From positions 1,051,210 to 1,115,209 of the forward strand of contig NZ_KV917381.1 of the NCBI RefSeq assembly GCF_002019795.1: 64,000 nucleotides of DNA. Direction: 5' to 3'. The DNA is from Bacillus alkalicellulosilyticus (GTDB lineage: Bacteria; Bacillota; Bacilli; Bacillales; Bacillaceae_F). This document shows, piece by piece, positions 55,381 through 63,767 of the stretch. The notes beneath the pieces are model-generated. The model was not told the DNA's origin. It worked only from the letters and a program-made list of their open reading frames with translations, and did not search any database. Made by a program: the position numbers and the translations under genes. Each line of letters starts with the position of its first letter. The stretch's first letter is position 1.

Positions 55381-56577
55381 GTGAAGAACAGCTATCATGC
55401 ATTTGTTCAAGAAAATGTTGAGATTATGCCAACCCAGTCAGGAGAGCTGTCGGGACTATCATTTGCTGTTAAGGATGTTTATAACATAAAAGGTGTGACT
55501 GCTAGTGCGGGTAATCCAGATTGGCTTCGAACACATAAACCTGCAAGTTCTCATGCTAGTTCTATTGAGTGCTTACTAAATCATGGAGCCAAATTAAAAG
55601 GGACCACAATTACAGATGAGTTAATGTATAGCTTAAATGGTGAGAATGTTCATTACGGTACACCGATTAACCCAAAGGATCCAAGACGAATTCCAGGTGG
55701 CTCATCAAGTGGTTCGGCTGTGGCTGTTGGAGCAAAGCTTGTTGACTTTTCGCTTGGGACAGATACAGGTGGTTCAGTTCGAATACCAGCTTCCTATTGT
55801 GGTATTTATGGCTATCGTCCTTCACACGGAGCTGTCTGCATGGATGGTGTTATCCCGTTAGCTCCTAGCTTTGATACGGTTGGCTGGATGGCTAGAGAAC
55901 CTGAATTATTACTTACCATTGGAAAGGTATTGCTTAAAGGGAGTGTATCCATACAAGAGGATACTATCGGGACAATGCTAATTGGAAGGGATGCATGGAC
56001 ACTAGCAGATGAAAGAAGTCGAACCACACTAGCTCCTATTCTTTCACAACTAAAGGACAGGGTAACTCACTTTGACGAGGTGACGATTTCAGAAGAGGGT
56101 CTTTCTGAATGGATGGATGTTTTTCGTATTTTACAAGGAATTGAAATATGGGAATCTCACGGGACATGGATTGAAACGGTACATCCGACATTTGGACCTG
56201 ATATTGCTGAACGGTTCCACTGGGCGAGCACATTAAATGTTGATGAACGAGAAACAAAAAATATGATTAGAAAAAAAATTAATGATAGAATGTCTGCTCT
56301 ACTAAGTGGGAACAAGATATTGGTAGTTCCAACGGTTCCTGGAATCGCATCTTTTCTGAATCAAACAGGGCAGGAAATTGAGAAGCGACGGGCTCAAACA
56401 TTACAATTATCCTGTATTGCTGGATTGGCAGGGCTACCTCAAGTTACCATACCTGTTGCACAAGTTGAGGGCGCACCACTTGGAATATCTGTTATAGCCG
56501 GTCGACACCAGGATTTATCTCTACTTCAATGGGTTGTGGAGCACAAGAAAATATGGCAAAAATGCGATGAAACCTAG
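55381..56577 (+). CDS. Amidase-signature hydrolase, candidate oxalurate-pathway amidase
   Basis: Start GTG 55381 was chosen because GGGAGGA lies just upstream; the frame is open to 55348. 398 residues. The Ser-Ser-Lys triad is visible: K31 in FAVKDVYNIKG, S108 in PGGSSSGSAVAVG and nucleophile S132 in DTGGSVRIPASYCG, with the usual 24-residue spacing. It is 33 nt after pucG and probably cotranscribed with pucF-pucG. An amidase (HpxY/AtzE-type) accompanies HpxW in Klebsiella uric-acid clusters, so oxalurate is a reasonable substrate; allophanate, ureidoglycolate or another carbamoyl compound cannot be excluded. Confidence 0.82.
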   Translation: MKNSYHAFVQENVEIMPTQSGELSGLSFAVKDVYNIKGVTASAGNPDWLRTHKPASSHASSIECLLNHGAKLKGTTITDELMYSLNGENVHYGTPINPKDPRRIPGGSSSGSAVAVGAKLVDFSLGTDTGGSVRIPASYCGIYGYRPSHGAVCMDGVIPLAPSFDTVGWMAREPELLLTIGKVLLKGSVSIQEDTIGTMLIGRDAWTLADERSRTTLAPILSQLKDRVTHFDEVTISEEGLSEWMDVFRILQGIEIWESHGTWIETVHPTFGPDIAERFHWASTLNVDERETKNMIRKKINDRMSALLSGNKILVVPTVPGIASFLNQTGQEIEKRRAQTLQLSCIAGLAGLPQVTIPVAQVEGAPLGISVIAGRHQDLSLLQWVVEHKKIWQKCDET

Positions 56578-56720
56578 TGACTGTATGGAATGGTGGAAGT
56601 AGTGATCTTTTTTTGAGTTCATTTATTAATAAACAAAGTAAGAATTATTTACAATTAAGGTGATGAATTCTTCTCTTTCAGACAAAATAGAAGAAAGAAA
56701 CTGAATTAGAGGAGGGTTGA

Positions 56721-57749
56721 ATGATGAAAGAGTTCATTAAAACAATGCCAAAGGTTGACTTGCACCTCCACCTCGATGGAAGTGTGAAACCGAGTACTTT
56801 ACTAGAACTAGCTTCACAACATGGAATTCAGTTGCCTACAACGAATAAACAATCGTTAGTATCTTTTATGCAGATTGAGGATGAATGCAAAAGCTTAACA
56901 GAGTATTTAAAAAAGTTTGACCTCGTGTTACCTGTTATGCAAACGATTGAAGCGATTGAACGTATAAGCTATGAAGTTGTCGAACAAGCGTCTTTTGAAA
57001 ACTGTAAGTATATAGAAGTGCGCTTTGCCCCTCAACTTCACCGAAACAAGGGACTTTCCATAGAAGAGGTGATGACTGCTGTTCTTCGAGGATTGGAGCA
57101 AGGACAAAAGCAGTTTGGGGTGATATCGAGGGCTATCGTGATTTGTATGCGTCATCAGTCTGTTGAAGAAAATATAGAAGTGATAAGAGCTTCATCAAAG
57201 TATTTAGGAACGGGTGTAGTTGGGGTTGATTTAGCGGGGAACGAAGCCTCTTATCCAGCGCGCATGCATCAAGAAGTTTTCAAGGTAGCTAATGAATATC
57301 ACCTCCCGATAACGATTCACGCAGGTGAAGCCGCAGGTCCTGAAAGTATATATGATGCGGTCACATATTTAGGGGCAGACCGTATTGGTCATGGGATTCG
57401 CTTGAAGGAGGATGGTTCGCTTTTTGAAGTCATAAAACAAAAGCAAATTCCGCTTGAAATGTGTCCTATCAGTAATATTCAAACAAAAGCGAGTGAAAGC
57501 TGGGAGCACTATCCTCTAAAAGAATACTTTGAAAAAGGGTTACTTGTTACGGTGAATACCGATAATCTAACGGTTTCCAACACTACGATTACAAAAGAAT
57601 ATGAAACGATTGCCGAAAATTTTTCACTTTCCACTAAGGAAATCTGTACACTTATCATGAATGGGGTGGAGGCTGCCTTTTTACCACTCAAAGAGAAACA
57701 GCAGTTAGCAGATGAATTCTCTCGGAGCTTTTCTAAGATTCTTCCATAA
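56721..57749 (+). CDS. add: Adenosine deaminase
   Basis: 342 residues. Zinc motif VDLHLHLDGS (about 13-22), ITIHAGEAAGPESIYDAV (about 198) with the catalytic Glu, RIGHGIRL (about 220) and VNTDNLTVSNTT (about 276) are all characteristic. It deaminates adenosine or deoxyadenosine to inosine, feeding hypoxanthine to xanthine dehydrogenase. Last gene of the purine island, after a 143-bp gap, and followed by a strong hairpin. ATG 56721 and ATG 56724 are both possible starts after GGAGG. Confidence 0.94.
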   Translation: MMKEFIKTMPKVDLHLHLDGSVKPSTLLELASQHGIQLPTTNKQSLVSFMQIEDECKSLTEYLKKFDLVLPVMQTIEAIERISYEVVEQASFENCKYIEVRFAPQLHRNKGLSIEEVMTAVLRGLEQGQKQFGVISRAIVICMRHQSVEENIEVIRASSKYLGTGVVGVDLAGNEASYPARMHQEVFKVANEYHLPITIHAGEAAGPESIYDAVTYLGADRIGHGIRLKEDGSLFEVIKQKQIPLEMCPISNIQTKASESWEHYPLKEYFEKGLLVTVNTDNLTVSNTTITKEYETIAENFSLSTKEICTLIMNGVEAAFLPLKEKQQLADEFSRSFSKILP

Positions 57750-57753
57750 GCAA

Positions 57754-57799
57754 AGAGAGTGAGACAAAAGGTTGTATTTTACCTTTTGTCTCACCCTCT
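57754..57799 (+). terminator. Family A-type hairpin after add
   Basis: AGAGAGTGAGACAAAAGGT pairs with ACCTTTTGTCTCACCCTCT (one mismatch), 5 nt after the add stop codon. No long U-run follows. Confidence 0.65.
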
Positions 57800-57805
57800 A
57801 GTTTC

Positions 57806-57990
57806 TTAACGGACACAGATGCCTCTATTTTTACTGGAAATCGATTTTTTTGGTTGTATCGGACACAGGATCCCTTATTTCTCAAAAAAGAGTAAGAAGT
57901 AAGCTATTTTTAATGAAATAAGGTCACTGGTATCTGTTAGATTCATAAAATCACTAAAAATCGTAAAATAAGGAATCTCCTGTCCGTTAG
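57806..57990. repeat. Family C cluster: two direct and two inverted AACGGACAC units
   Basis: Units related to TAACGGACACAGGAGACCT-TATTT lie at 57806-57830 and 57857-57880 (plus) and 57916-57940 and 57965-57990 (minus), the same ++-- order as at 13014-13196. It lies between the convergent add and ABC permease genes. Confidence 0.75.
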
Positions 57991-58008
57991 GGAATTATCA
58001 GCGTTTTT

Positions 58009-59955
58009 TTATTCAAGAAAGGCTGGGATGTTGTCGCTATCAAACCCGCCATAAATGATGTCGCCTTCTTTTGTTATAAATTTAACGTAGTAGATTGCAT
58101 TTCCGTAATCTGTGACAGTTGCTAAAATTTCTTTAATTTCGGCCTCATTCTTGATTTCTTTGATTGTAGGATTCAAGCCGCTCGTAAATACTTCCTCTGA
58201 AAACATTTGATATTCAGGAGTGGAGGAGAGTGTAGCCACTTCCATGCTCAGAATATCTTGAGGTTGCAGCATAATTTGTGAAAGATATCCTTTTTCATCA
58301 AGCCATTGTTCCACATGTGTAAAATCTGTTAGCCAGTCGCTGTCTATTGTATCAGGTTCATTATCATTACTATGAAGACTAAATGAGATGTGCCCCATTC
58401 TATTAGTGTTATAGTCGTTAGCATAATATTCTAAGTTTTGTATATCCTGAATGTATGCCTCTTTGAATTCTTCAATTTCTACAGGTGTTTGTATATATAA
58501 ATCATGTCTTTTGTTTCCTGGAGAGTAGGAGTATAACGATATTCTTGTCACTTGCGATTTTAATTTATCTAGTTGAAATATGTTATTTTTATATTCTTCA
58601 ATATTTACGATTTTACGTAATTCTTCAGTTAGAAGTGAGGAGTCAACCATATACCTTCTAGACATTTTAGTTCCATTATTTAACTTATACGTTATATCTA
58701 TCGGATTATAATAATAATTAGAAGTATTAATATCTCTATTGTTAATAATCGCTTCGTGCAATTGATGAACGGCCTCAATAAACTCCTTATCATCAATAAA
58801 TTGATAGTCGGTATATGGATGATAGATGACATGACCTAAGTTATCCGCGAAATGAACTTCTTTTATTTTCTCAACTGGGGGAATCTTTGTTTCAAACCCT
58901 AAGACATCAAAATGAATTACGGTCATTAATAAAGCGATAGCAATTCCATATCCTGTTAACCCCTTAAGAATGGACAACTGGAAGACTCTCCACGTTTTTC
59001 TTAGTACAATTTCTCCGACTAGGTAACCTATAACCGCACCAACGATATATCCAAAAATTACCCAACCTAGCTGGTGATTTTGAATCGATGAGAAGTAGGC
59101 ACCCATCATGAGCATGGAGCAAAACGTCACTCCATATTTAAAAATCGGTTTTAGACTCGAGAAAGAAATGGCATCTGTAGCTGTCTCGATATGTCTAAAT
59201 TTATAAAGGGTGTAAGTAATCGCAAATAAGACCAAGGAAAGACCGGCATATATTAGAATTTCAAAAATTGCTATTGCATCATAAGGGTATCCGAAAAGCC
59301 TAGTGAATGGTGATAGCCTTTCAATTTGGTCTGTATAAAAGGCTTCTGAATAACCAAATAAATGGATACTTAAATGATAACTTACTAGGCTTAAAAGTCC
59401 TACTGGAAGGAACAAAAGGATATAAGTTAAAATTCCTTGCACCACTGATCCACCTGTAATCATTCCAATAAGTGAAGTAAAGACAAAAAGGAAAATAGTG
59501 ATTACCGTAATAGTGCTAATCCAATAGATGAGTTCACTATTTGAAACAAGATGTAACTTAGGGTTTACTGAACAAATCACCCAAGTTATTATTCCAATAA
59601 GCCAGAAAGGGACAAGCAACAACAACAACCCACTTATCACATTGTGAGAGTATAATACGCCACGTTTAATTGGGAAGCTGTGAGTGATGTCTGCCGCTTC
59701 TTTAACATGTAAGTATCGAAATATAAATACACCAGCAAAAATAGGAATCGTAAATAGAAACAGAAATTGTCCATCCATCTCACGTAAAATATCTTCTGAA
59801 TAATGAAAAACAAATTCTTCCTCCGAGATTCGCATTAGCAATTGTAAAGGAGCAGTAAAGAAGAAACCTAGGAAATAAACGATACCGATCCAACCATGTT
59901 GCTTAAAATTTTGAATAAGTAATCTTGAATTATAAGAAAATGTTTTTGAATTCAT
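58009..59955 (-). CDS. ABC-2-type exporter permease with a large soluble domain
   Basis: 648 residues. An N-terminal half with about eight predicted helices (to residue about 345; first helix near residue 20, PIKRGVLYSHN loop about 95) is followed by a soluble, probably extracytoplasmic, C-terminal region of about 290 residues rich in Asp, Glu, Asn and Tyr. The gene overlaps the ATPase gene by 26 nt. Together they resemble GntR-controlled exporters of the YtrA-F type, which respond to cell-envelope stress in Bacillus. The substrate is unknown; the large soluble part is reminiscent of sensory or extrusion domains. Confidence 0.8.
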   Translation of the reverse strand: MNSKTFSYNSRLLIQNFKQHGWIGIVYFLGFFFTAPLQLLMRISEEEFVFHYSEDILREMDGQFLFLFTIPIFAGVFIFRYLHVKEAADITHSFPIKRGVLYSHNVISGLLLLLVPFWLIGIITWVICSVNPKLHLVSNSELIYWISTITVITIFLFVFTSLIGMITGGSVVQGILTYILLFLPVGLLSLVSYHLSIHLFGYSEAFYTDQIERLSPFTRLFGYPYDAIAIFEILIYAGLSLVLFAITYTLYKFRHIETATDAISFSSLKPIFKYGVTFCSMLMMGAYFSSIQNHQLGWVIFGYIVGAVIGYLVGEIVLRKTWRVFQLSILKGLTGYGIAIALLMTVIHFDVLGFETKIPPVEKIKEVHFADNLGHVIYHPYTDYQFIDDKEFIEAVHQLHEAIINNRDINTSNYYYNPIDITYKLNNGTKMSRRYMVDSSLLTEELRKIVNIEEYKNNIFQLDKLKSQVTRISLYSYSPGNKRHDLYIQTPVEIEEFKEAYIQDIQNLEYYANDYNTNRMGHISFSLHSNDNEPDTIDSDWLTDFTHVEQWLDEKGYLSQIMLQPQDILSMEVATLSSTPEYQMFSEEVFTSGLNPTIKEIKNEAEIKEILATVTDYGNAIYYVKFITKEGDIIYGGFDSDNIPAFLE

Positions 59956-60832
59956 AGCCTACACCGCCCATTTCGTAAATAAAGATTTCTTCTAGCGTAA
60001 GTGGTAGTAAATCAAACACTGCTGGTTGTAGAGGAGCAATTGTTTTTTGGATGTCGTCTTCTGATGCTCGGATAACTAAGAGTGATACACTCCCTCTTGT
60101 TTCTTGATGAAGAACTGTAAGGGAAGAGAGTACTTCTTTTTCCTGTTCAGGAGAGGAGAAGACAATTTGTACTTTATGGGTATCTGCTTTTAAATCATCT
60201 AAATCCTTTTCAATTAGTAATTTACCGTTATGCATAATTCCGACATGGTCACAGATATCCTCTATTTCTCGTAAATTGTGAGAAGAGATGAGAACGGTCA
60301 TTTCTCGTTCTGCCACATCCTGAAACAGTAGATTTTTTATTTTTTGACGCATAACAGGGTCAAGACCATCAATTGGCTCGTCTAAAATAAGAACATCTGG
60401 CATTGTTGATAGAGCTAACCAAAACGCTACCTGTCGTTGCATTCCTTTAGAAAGTCGGTGTATTTTTTTTGTTTGTTCAATCGTAAAAACCTCTTGTAAA
60501 CGTTGGAATCGCTCTTCATTCCAATTGATGTAGAAGCTTCGATAGTAATCTGCCATTTGCTTAATTGTCGATTGTGGTAAAAAGTAAAGAGCGTCGGGAA
60601 TATATACGACACGTTGCTTCATTGCTACGTTTTCAAAAATCGGTTGTCCTTCGATGGCGACGCTGCCCTTGTCTTGTCTATAAATGCCGACTATCGTTTT
60701 GATTAAGGTTGTTTTTCCGGCACCGTTAGAACCGAGCAATCCATAGATAGTTCCTTTTTTTACAGTTAAGCTTAATCCACTTACTGCTTCTTCATGTTCA
60801 AATCGTTTGTATACATTTTCTACTTTAATCAT
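59930..60832 (-). CDS. ABC transporter ATP-binding protein (YtrB-like)
   Basis: 300 residues. Walker A GLLGSNGAGKTTLIKT (about 32-47), a signature region RLSKGMQRQVAFWLALS (about 132), Walker B LILDEPIDGLDPV (about 153) and switch His in LISSHNLREIED (about 187). It energises the permease encoded immediately downstream. The gene begins 1 nt from the end of the GntR regulator gene, with a GGGGGGAGAATAAC leader, so the three genes form an operon. Confidence 0.93.
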   Translation of the reverse strand: MIKVENVYKRFEHEEAVSGLSLTVKKGTIYGLLGSNGAGKTTLIKTIVGIYRQDKGSVAIEGQPIFENVAMKQRVVYIPDALYFLPQSTIKQMADYYRSFYINWNEERFQRLQEVFTIEQTKKIHRLSKGMQRQVAFWLALSTMPDVLILDEPIDGLDPVMRQKIKNLLFQDVAEREMTVLISSHNLREIEDICDHVGIMHNGKLLIEKDLDDLKADTHKVQIVFSSPEQEKEVLSSLTVLHQETRGSVSLLVIRASEDDIQKTIAPLQPAVFDLLPLTLEEIFIYEMGGVGYEFKNIFL

Positions 60833-60833
60833 G

Positions 60834-61226
60834 TTATTCTCCCCCCTCGGTCTTCGCTTTGGCTTTTTTGAACAAGGTTAATACTCTTTTTTCACTAAGT
60901 CCGAGAAAAATAGCTTCGGTTAAAAGCTTTAGTAAATCCTCTTCAATAGACTTTAGTTTATCGTTACTTGGCATCGTCTCTACAGGAGAAACATAATAGC
61001 CTTTTCCAATAAATGAGTATAAATAGCCTTGCCTTTCAAGCTCTCGATATGCTTTTTGAATGGTGTTTGGATTTACGGTAATCTCACTTGATAATGCGCG
61101 AACAGATGGTAGCTTTTCATCTGCTGATAAGACTTGATTAATGATTAGTTCTTTAATTTTCTCCACAATCTGTTCAAATATCGGACTTCGATTTCTCGGG
61201 TCAAATTCAAACAAAATCCTCCCCAC
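60834..61226 (-). CDS. GntR-family (YtrA subfamily) transcriptional repressor
   Basis: About 130 residues. An N-terminal winged helix with FDPRNRSPIFEQIVEKIKEL, SADEKLPSVRALSSEITVNP and NTIQKAYRELERQGYLYS, and a short C-terminal helical dimerisation part, as in the small YtrA subfamily. It is first in its operon with an ABC exporter and probably represses the operon through the palindrome at 61243-61275. The start is uncertain: GTG 61226 lacks a good ribosome site, while TTG 61214 gives the usual family N-terminus but has GGGAGG very close to it. Confidence 0.9.
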   Translation of the reverse strand: MGRILFEFDPRNRSPIFEQIVEKIKELIINQVLSADEKLPSVRALSSEITVNPNTIQKAYRELERQGYLYSFIGKGYYVSPVETMPSNDKLKSIEEDLLKLLTEAIFLGLSEKRVLTLFKKAKAKTEGGE

Positions 61227-61242
61227 CTTTTCTTATAAAGTA

Positions 61243-61304
61243 ACTAACTGTATTAAGTATCATAATACAGTTAGTATTGTAGCAGTTGACGAACCTTTTG
61301 TAAA
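61243..61304 (-). promoter_or_regulatory. Promoter and palindromic operator of the gntR-ABC operon
   Basis: On the minus strand, TTTACA (complement of 61299-61304) and TACAAT (complement of 61276-61281) are 17 nt apart, a good sigma-A promoter. Directly downstream, ACTAACTGTATTA (61243-61255) and TAATACAGTTAGT (61263-61275) form a perfect 13-bp inverted repeat with a 7-nt spacer, covering the expected transcription start. It is the obvious target of the GntR regulator. Confidence 0.82.
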
Positions 61305-61336
61305 TCGGTTTTTAGTAAATATTTTCCTAAGAATAT

Positions 61337-61382
61337 AAAAAGAGGATTGGTCAAAGGATTTTCCCCTTTTTCCAACCCTCTA
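61337..61382 (-). terminator. Intrinsic terminator of the ybjQ-like gene
   Basis: AGAGGATTGG (61341-61350) pairs with CCAACCCTCT (61373-61382) with one mismatch, and an inner AAAGG/CCTTT strengthens it. On the minus strand the hairpin ends in CCTCTTTTTATA, a U-run. Confidence 0.75.
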
Positions 61383-61387
61383 TAATA

Positions 61388-61702
61388 TTACTTATAAGTT
61401 ACTGCGGTCCCGGTTGCTACGCACATCATCATTCCATCACGAAGTGTTTCAAAATCTAGGTCTACACCAATTACAGCGTTGGCACCTAATGCACGGGCTC
61501 TTGCTTCCATTTCTTTAATTGCGATTTCGCGACCTTCAGCTAACTTACTTTCGTACGCGCCGCTTCTTCCTCCAATAATGTCTGTAATTCCAGCAAGGAA
61601 ATCGCGAACGACATTAGCCCCCATAATCGCTTCGCCACTTACAATGCCGTGGTAGGTTACAATGTCCTTCCCTTGTAAGACGGGAGTAGTAGTAGTGATC
61701 AT
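61388..61702 (-). CDS. YbjQ/UPF0145-family protein
   Basis: 104 residues, the family's standard length. [20 protein letters not shown] at the N-terminus and a central [20 protein letters not shown] are typical, followed by [19 protein letters not shown]. These proteins form pentamers and have been called putative heavy-metal-binding, but the function is not established. Monocistronic, with GGAGAAATG upstream of the ATG. Confidence 0.92.
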   Translation of the reverse strand: MITTTTPVLQGKDIVTYHGIVSGEAIMGANVVRDFLAGITDIIGGRSGAYESKLAEGREIAIKEMEARARALGANAVIGVDLDFETLRDGMMMCVATGTAVTYK

Positions 61703-61858
61703 AACATTTCTCCTTTAAAGTGAAGTGCTTACTCTACCAATATACCATATTTTTCTAAAATGAAATCTAAATTTTTAGTGAGAGAGGACCCGACACAAAT
61801 AGGTCAGGATATGGTAGGATGATATTATCGCAAAATAGTGAAGATAGGTGATGGAACG

Positions 61859-62749
61859 ATGAAGAAATATATCATTCTAGGAATAGTGATTGTAGTGACA
61901 ACGGCATGTGCTGCGGTTGAAGAAGCGGATGTTAAGAGGGAGCTTGACGTTGAAGTAGAAGAGGTAAGCAAGGCGATACCAACAATTGAAGAGAGAGAAA
62001 CTTTTTTGAAATCAAATCAATATATTGTGGAATATGAATTAATAACAGAAGATGACACACTCAATACCAACCAGATGTCTGTAAGGATGAAAGATGAATT
62101 TGCCGATTTAAGTATTAGCGAACAATATTTATTTTTGGTCGATTTCTATGAAACTTTCAATGTCAAATTTGGTGAATTGCTTCCGAATGACTGGGATTTT
62201 CTTAACAGACTTAGTGTGTTTGTAGAAGACAACGAAATTCCAACGTATTGTGTGACATTGAGGACTTTTGAAGTCGTATCATACAATATAGGGATTGATC
62301 GGGAAGTAGGAGAGATGGCTGGTGACCATTTATTAGATATATTGGACCACCTCGATAAATCAGAAGTCTTATCAGGAAAAGAGGGGAATCAAGAGGATTC
62401 CTCCCCTACCATTTTTTCTGCTTCCGGCGAGCTCATACGGGAAAGTGAGTCTTGGCCTGGTGGAATGCCCTTTGCCGAGACATCAACAAACAGTAATACA
62501 AATGACTCTGAAACGTATATTGATGAAATGACTGGTAACGATTGGGTGTTGTTAACAGAAAATCAAAAATTCCATGGAGTTTCAAATGCGCTATATCACT
62601 TGGACATGAATGGATATACTATCGAAGAAAGTGAATACTTTTTTATAGAAGCATTGGATGCCTTTTATACAAGCGCTCCAATGATGGATGTTCCTGTTAG
62701 TGAGGCGTTACCTTCAATTGGTGTGATGGCTAATGCGATTAGGAAGTAA
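61859..62749 (+). CDS. Lipoprotein of unknown function
   Basis: Start ATG 61859 was chosen because AGGTGATGG lies upstream; the frame is open to 61838. 296 residues. The signal peptide MKKYIILGIVIVVTTACAA ends in a lipobox with Cys at about residue 18. The mature protein is strongly acidic, with no repeats or recognisable catalytic motif. A Ser/Asn/Thr-rich segment (about 180-215) separates an N-terminal from a C-terminal part. I do not recognise the family. It is probably anchored on the outer face of the membrane. Confidence 0.75.
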   Translation: MKKYIILGIVIVVTTACAAVEEADVKRELDVEVEEVSKAIPTIEERETFLKSNQYIVEYELITEDDTLNTNQMSVRMKDEFADLSISEQYLFLVDFYETFNVKFGELLPNDWDFLNRLSVFVEDNEIPTYCVTLRTFEVVSYNIGIDREVGEMAGDHLLDILDHLDKSEVLSGKEGNQEDSSPTIFSASGELIRESESWPGGMPFAETSTNSNTNDSETYIDEMTGNDWVLLTENQKFHGVSNALYHLDMNGYTIEESEYFFIEALDAFYTSAPMMDVPVSEALPSIGVMANAIRK

Positions 62750-62957
62750 GAGGAGTACCTAAAAAACTTCGGTTAGTGCAACTAGTGATCATAGTGCTTC
62801 TGTGTCCGATGGAGAACAGAAGTCGGTCATTTTAATTACTACCACGAATCTATTCCTTCCTGTAGATATTTTAAGATTTCACCTATAAAGGCTTTTCATT
62901 ACATCGATATTTTGCAAAAAACCTTCATTTCAGACAATTACTTTATAGTGTAAAGTT

Positions 62958-62972
62958 ATACCGATATGGTAT
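62958..62972. promoter_or_regulatory. Small palindrome upstream of the phosphoesterase gene
   Basis: ATACCGATATGGTAT is a 5-bp dyad (ATACC/GGTAT) in an AT-rich stretch about 45 nt before the start codon at 63015. It may be part of the promoter region; nothing else was seen in 62750-63014. Confidence 0.3.
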
Positions 62973-63014
62973 GATTAATATATATACCCTTACTTTATCT
63001 TAGATGGAGGAATT

Positions 63015-63749
63015 ATGGATAAAATCGCAATTATTTCCGATATTCATGGTAATATTCCGGCTCTAGAGGCAGTAGTTACTGATATTAAAGAACGAAACAT
63101 ACAAACCATTTTTTGTCTTGGTGATATGGTTGGCAAAGGTCCACATTCGGAATTGGCCGTAGATTTTGTCAAAGCAACATGTGAAGTTGTCATACAAGGA
63201 AATTGGGACCAATTAATGCCTCAAAAACAAAAAGAAAAAGAGTTTGTTTGGCATCAAAAAAGGTTGGGTCTGCAAAGATTAAATTATTTAGCAAACTTAC
63301 CTTTTTACCATGATTTTTATATGAGTGGTAAGTTGATTCGCCTTGTACATGCCTCTCCACAAAGTGTCCATCATAGGGTACAACCATGGGACTCATTAGA
63401 AAAGAAATTAGCGATGTTTGAAAGTACCGAGAATACAGATTATACATATCAAATGCCTGATATCGTTGGATATGGTGATATTCATAATGCCTTTATTCAA
63501 CACATTGAAAAGAAAACGTTATTTAATAGTGGAAGTGTGGGTAATCCACTTGATGTTCCACAAGCTTCATATGTTATTTTAGAAGGACGATATCAGTCGG
63601 AAACGGAAGCACCAATTTCCATACAATTTACACGAGTTCCCTATGATGTTGACCTTGCGATACAAAACGCAATCGATGAAAAAATGCCGAAGTTACAAGA
63701 ATACATTGACGAGCTTCGAACGGGTATTTATCGGGGATTAAAAAATTAA
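63015..63749 (+). CDS. Calcineurin-like metallophosphoesterase (YfcE/MJ0936-like)
   Basis: 244 residues. Metal-binding motifs are complete: ISDIHGNIPALEAV (about 7-20), LGDMVGKGP (about 35-43), GNWDQ (about 61), and GYGDIHNAFI (about 153). The GNWD and GDIH variants are typical of this phosphodiesterase group, including bacterial diadenosine-polyphosphatase-like enzymes. A cytosolic phosphodiesterase or phosphatase; its substrate cannot be read. ATGGAGGAATT precedes the ATG. It is followed 18 nt later by a PAP2-family gene. Confidence 0.88.
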   Translation: MDKIAIISDIHGNIPALEAVVTDIKERNIQTIFCLGDMVGKGPHSELAVDFVKATCEVVIQGNWDQLMPQKQKEKEFVWHQKRLGLQRLNYLANLPFYHDFYMSGKLIRLVHASPQSVHHRVQPWDSLEKKLAMFESTENTDYTYQMPDIVGYGDIHNAFIQHIEKKTLFNSGSVGNPLDVPQASYVILEGRYQSETEAPISIQFTRVPYDVDLAIQNAIDEKMPKLQEYIDELRTGIYRGLKN

Positions 63750-63767
63750 TATCGTTTTGGAGGAAAT

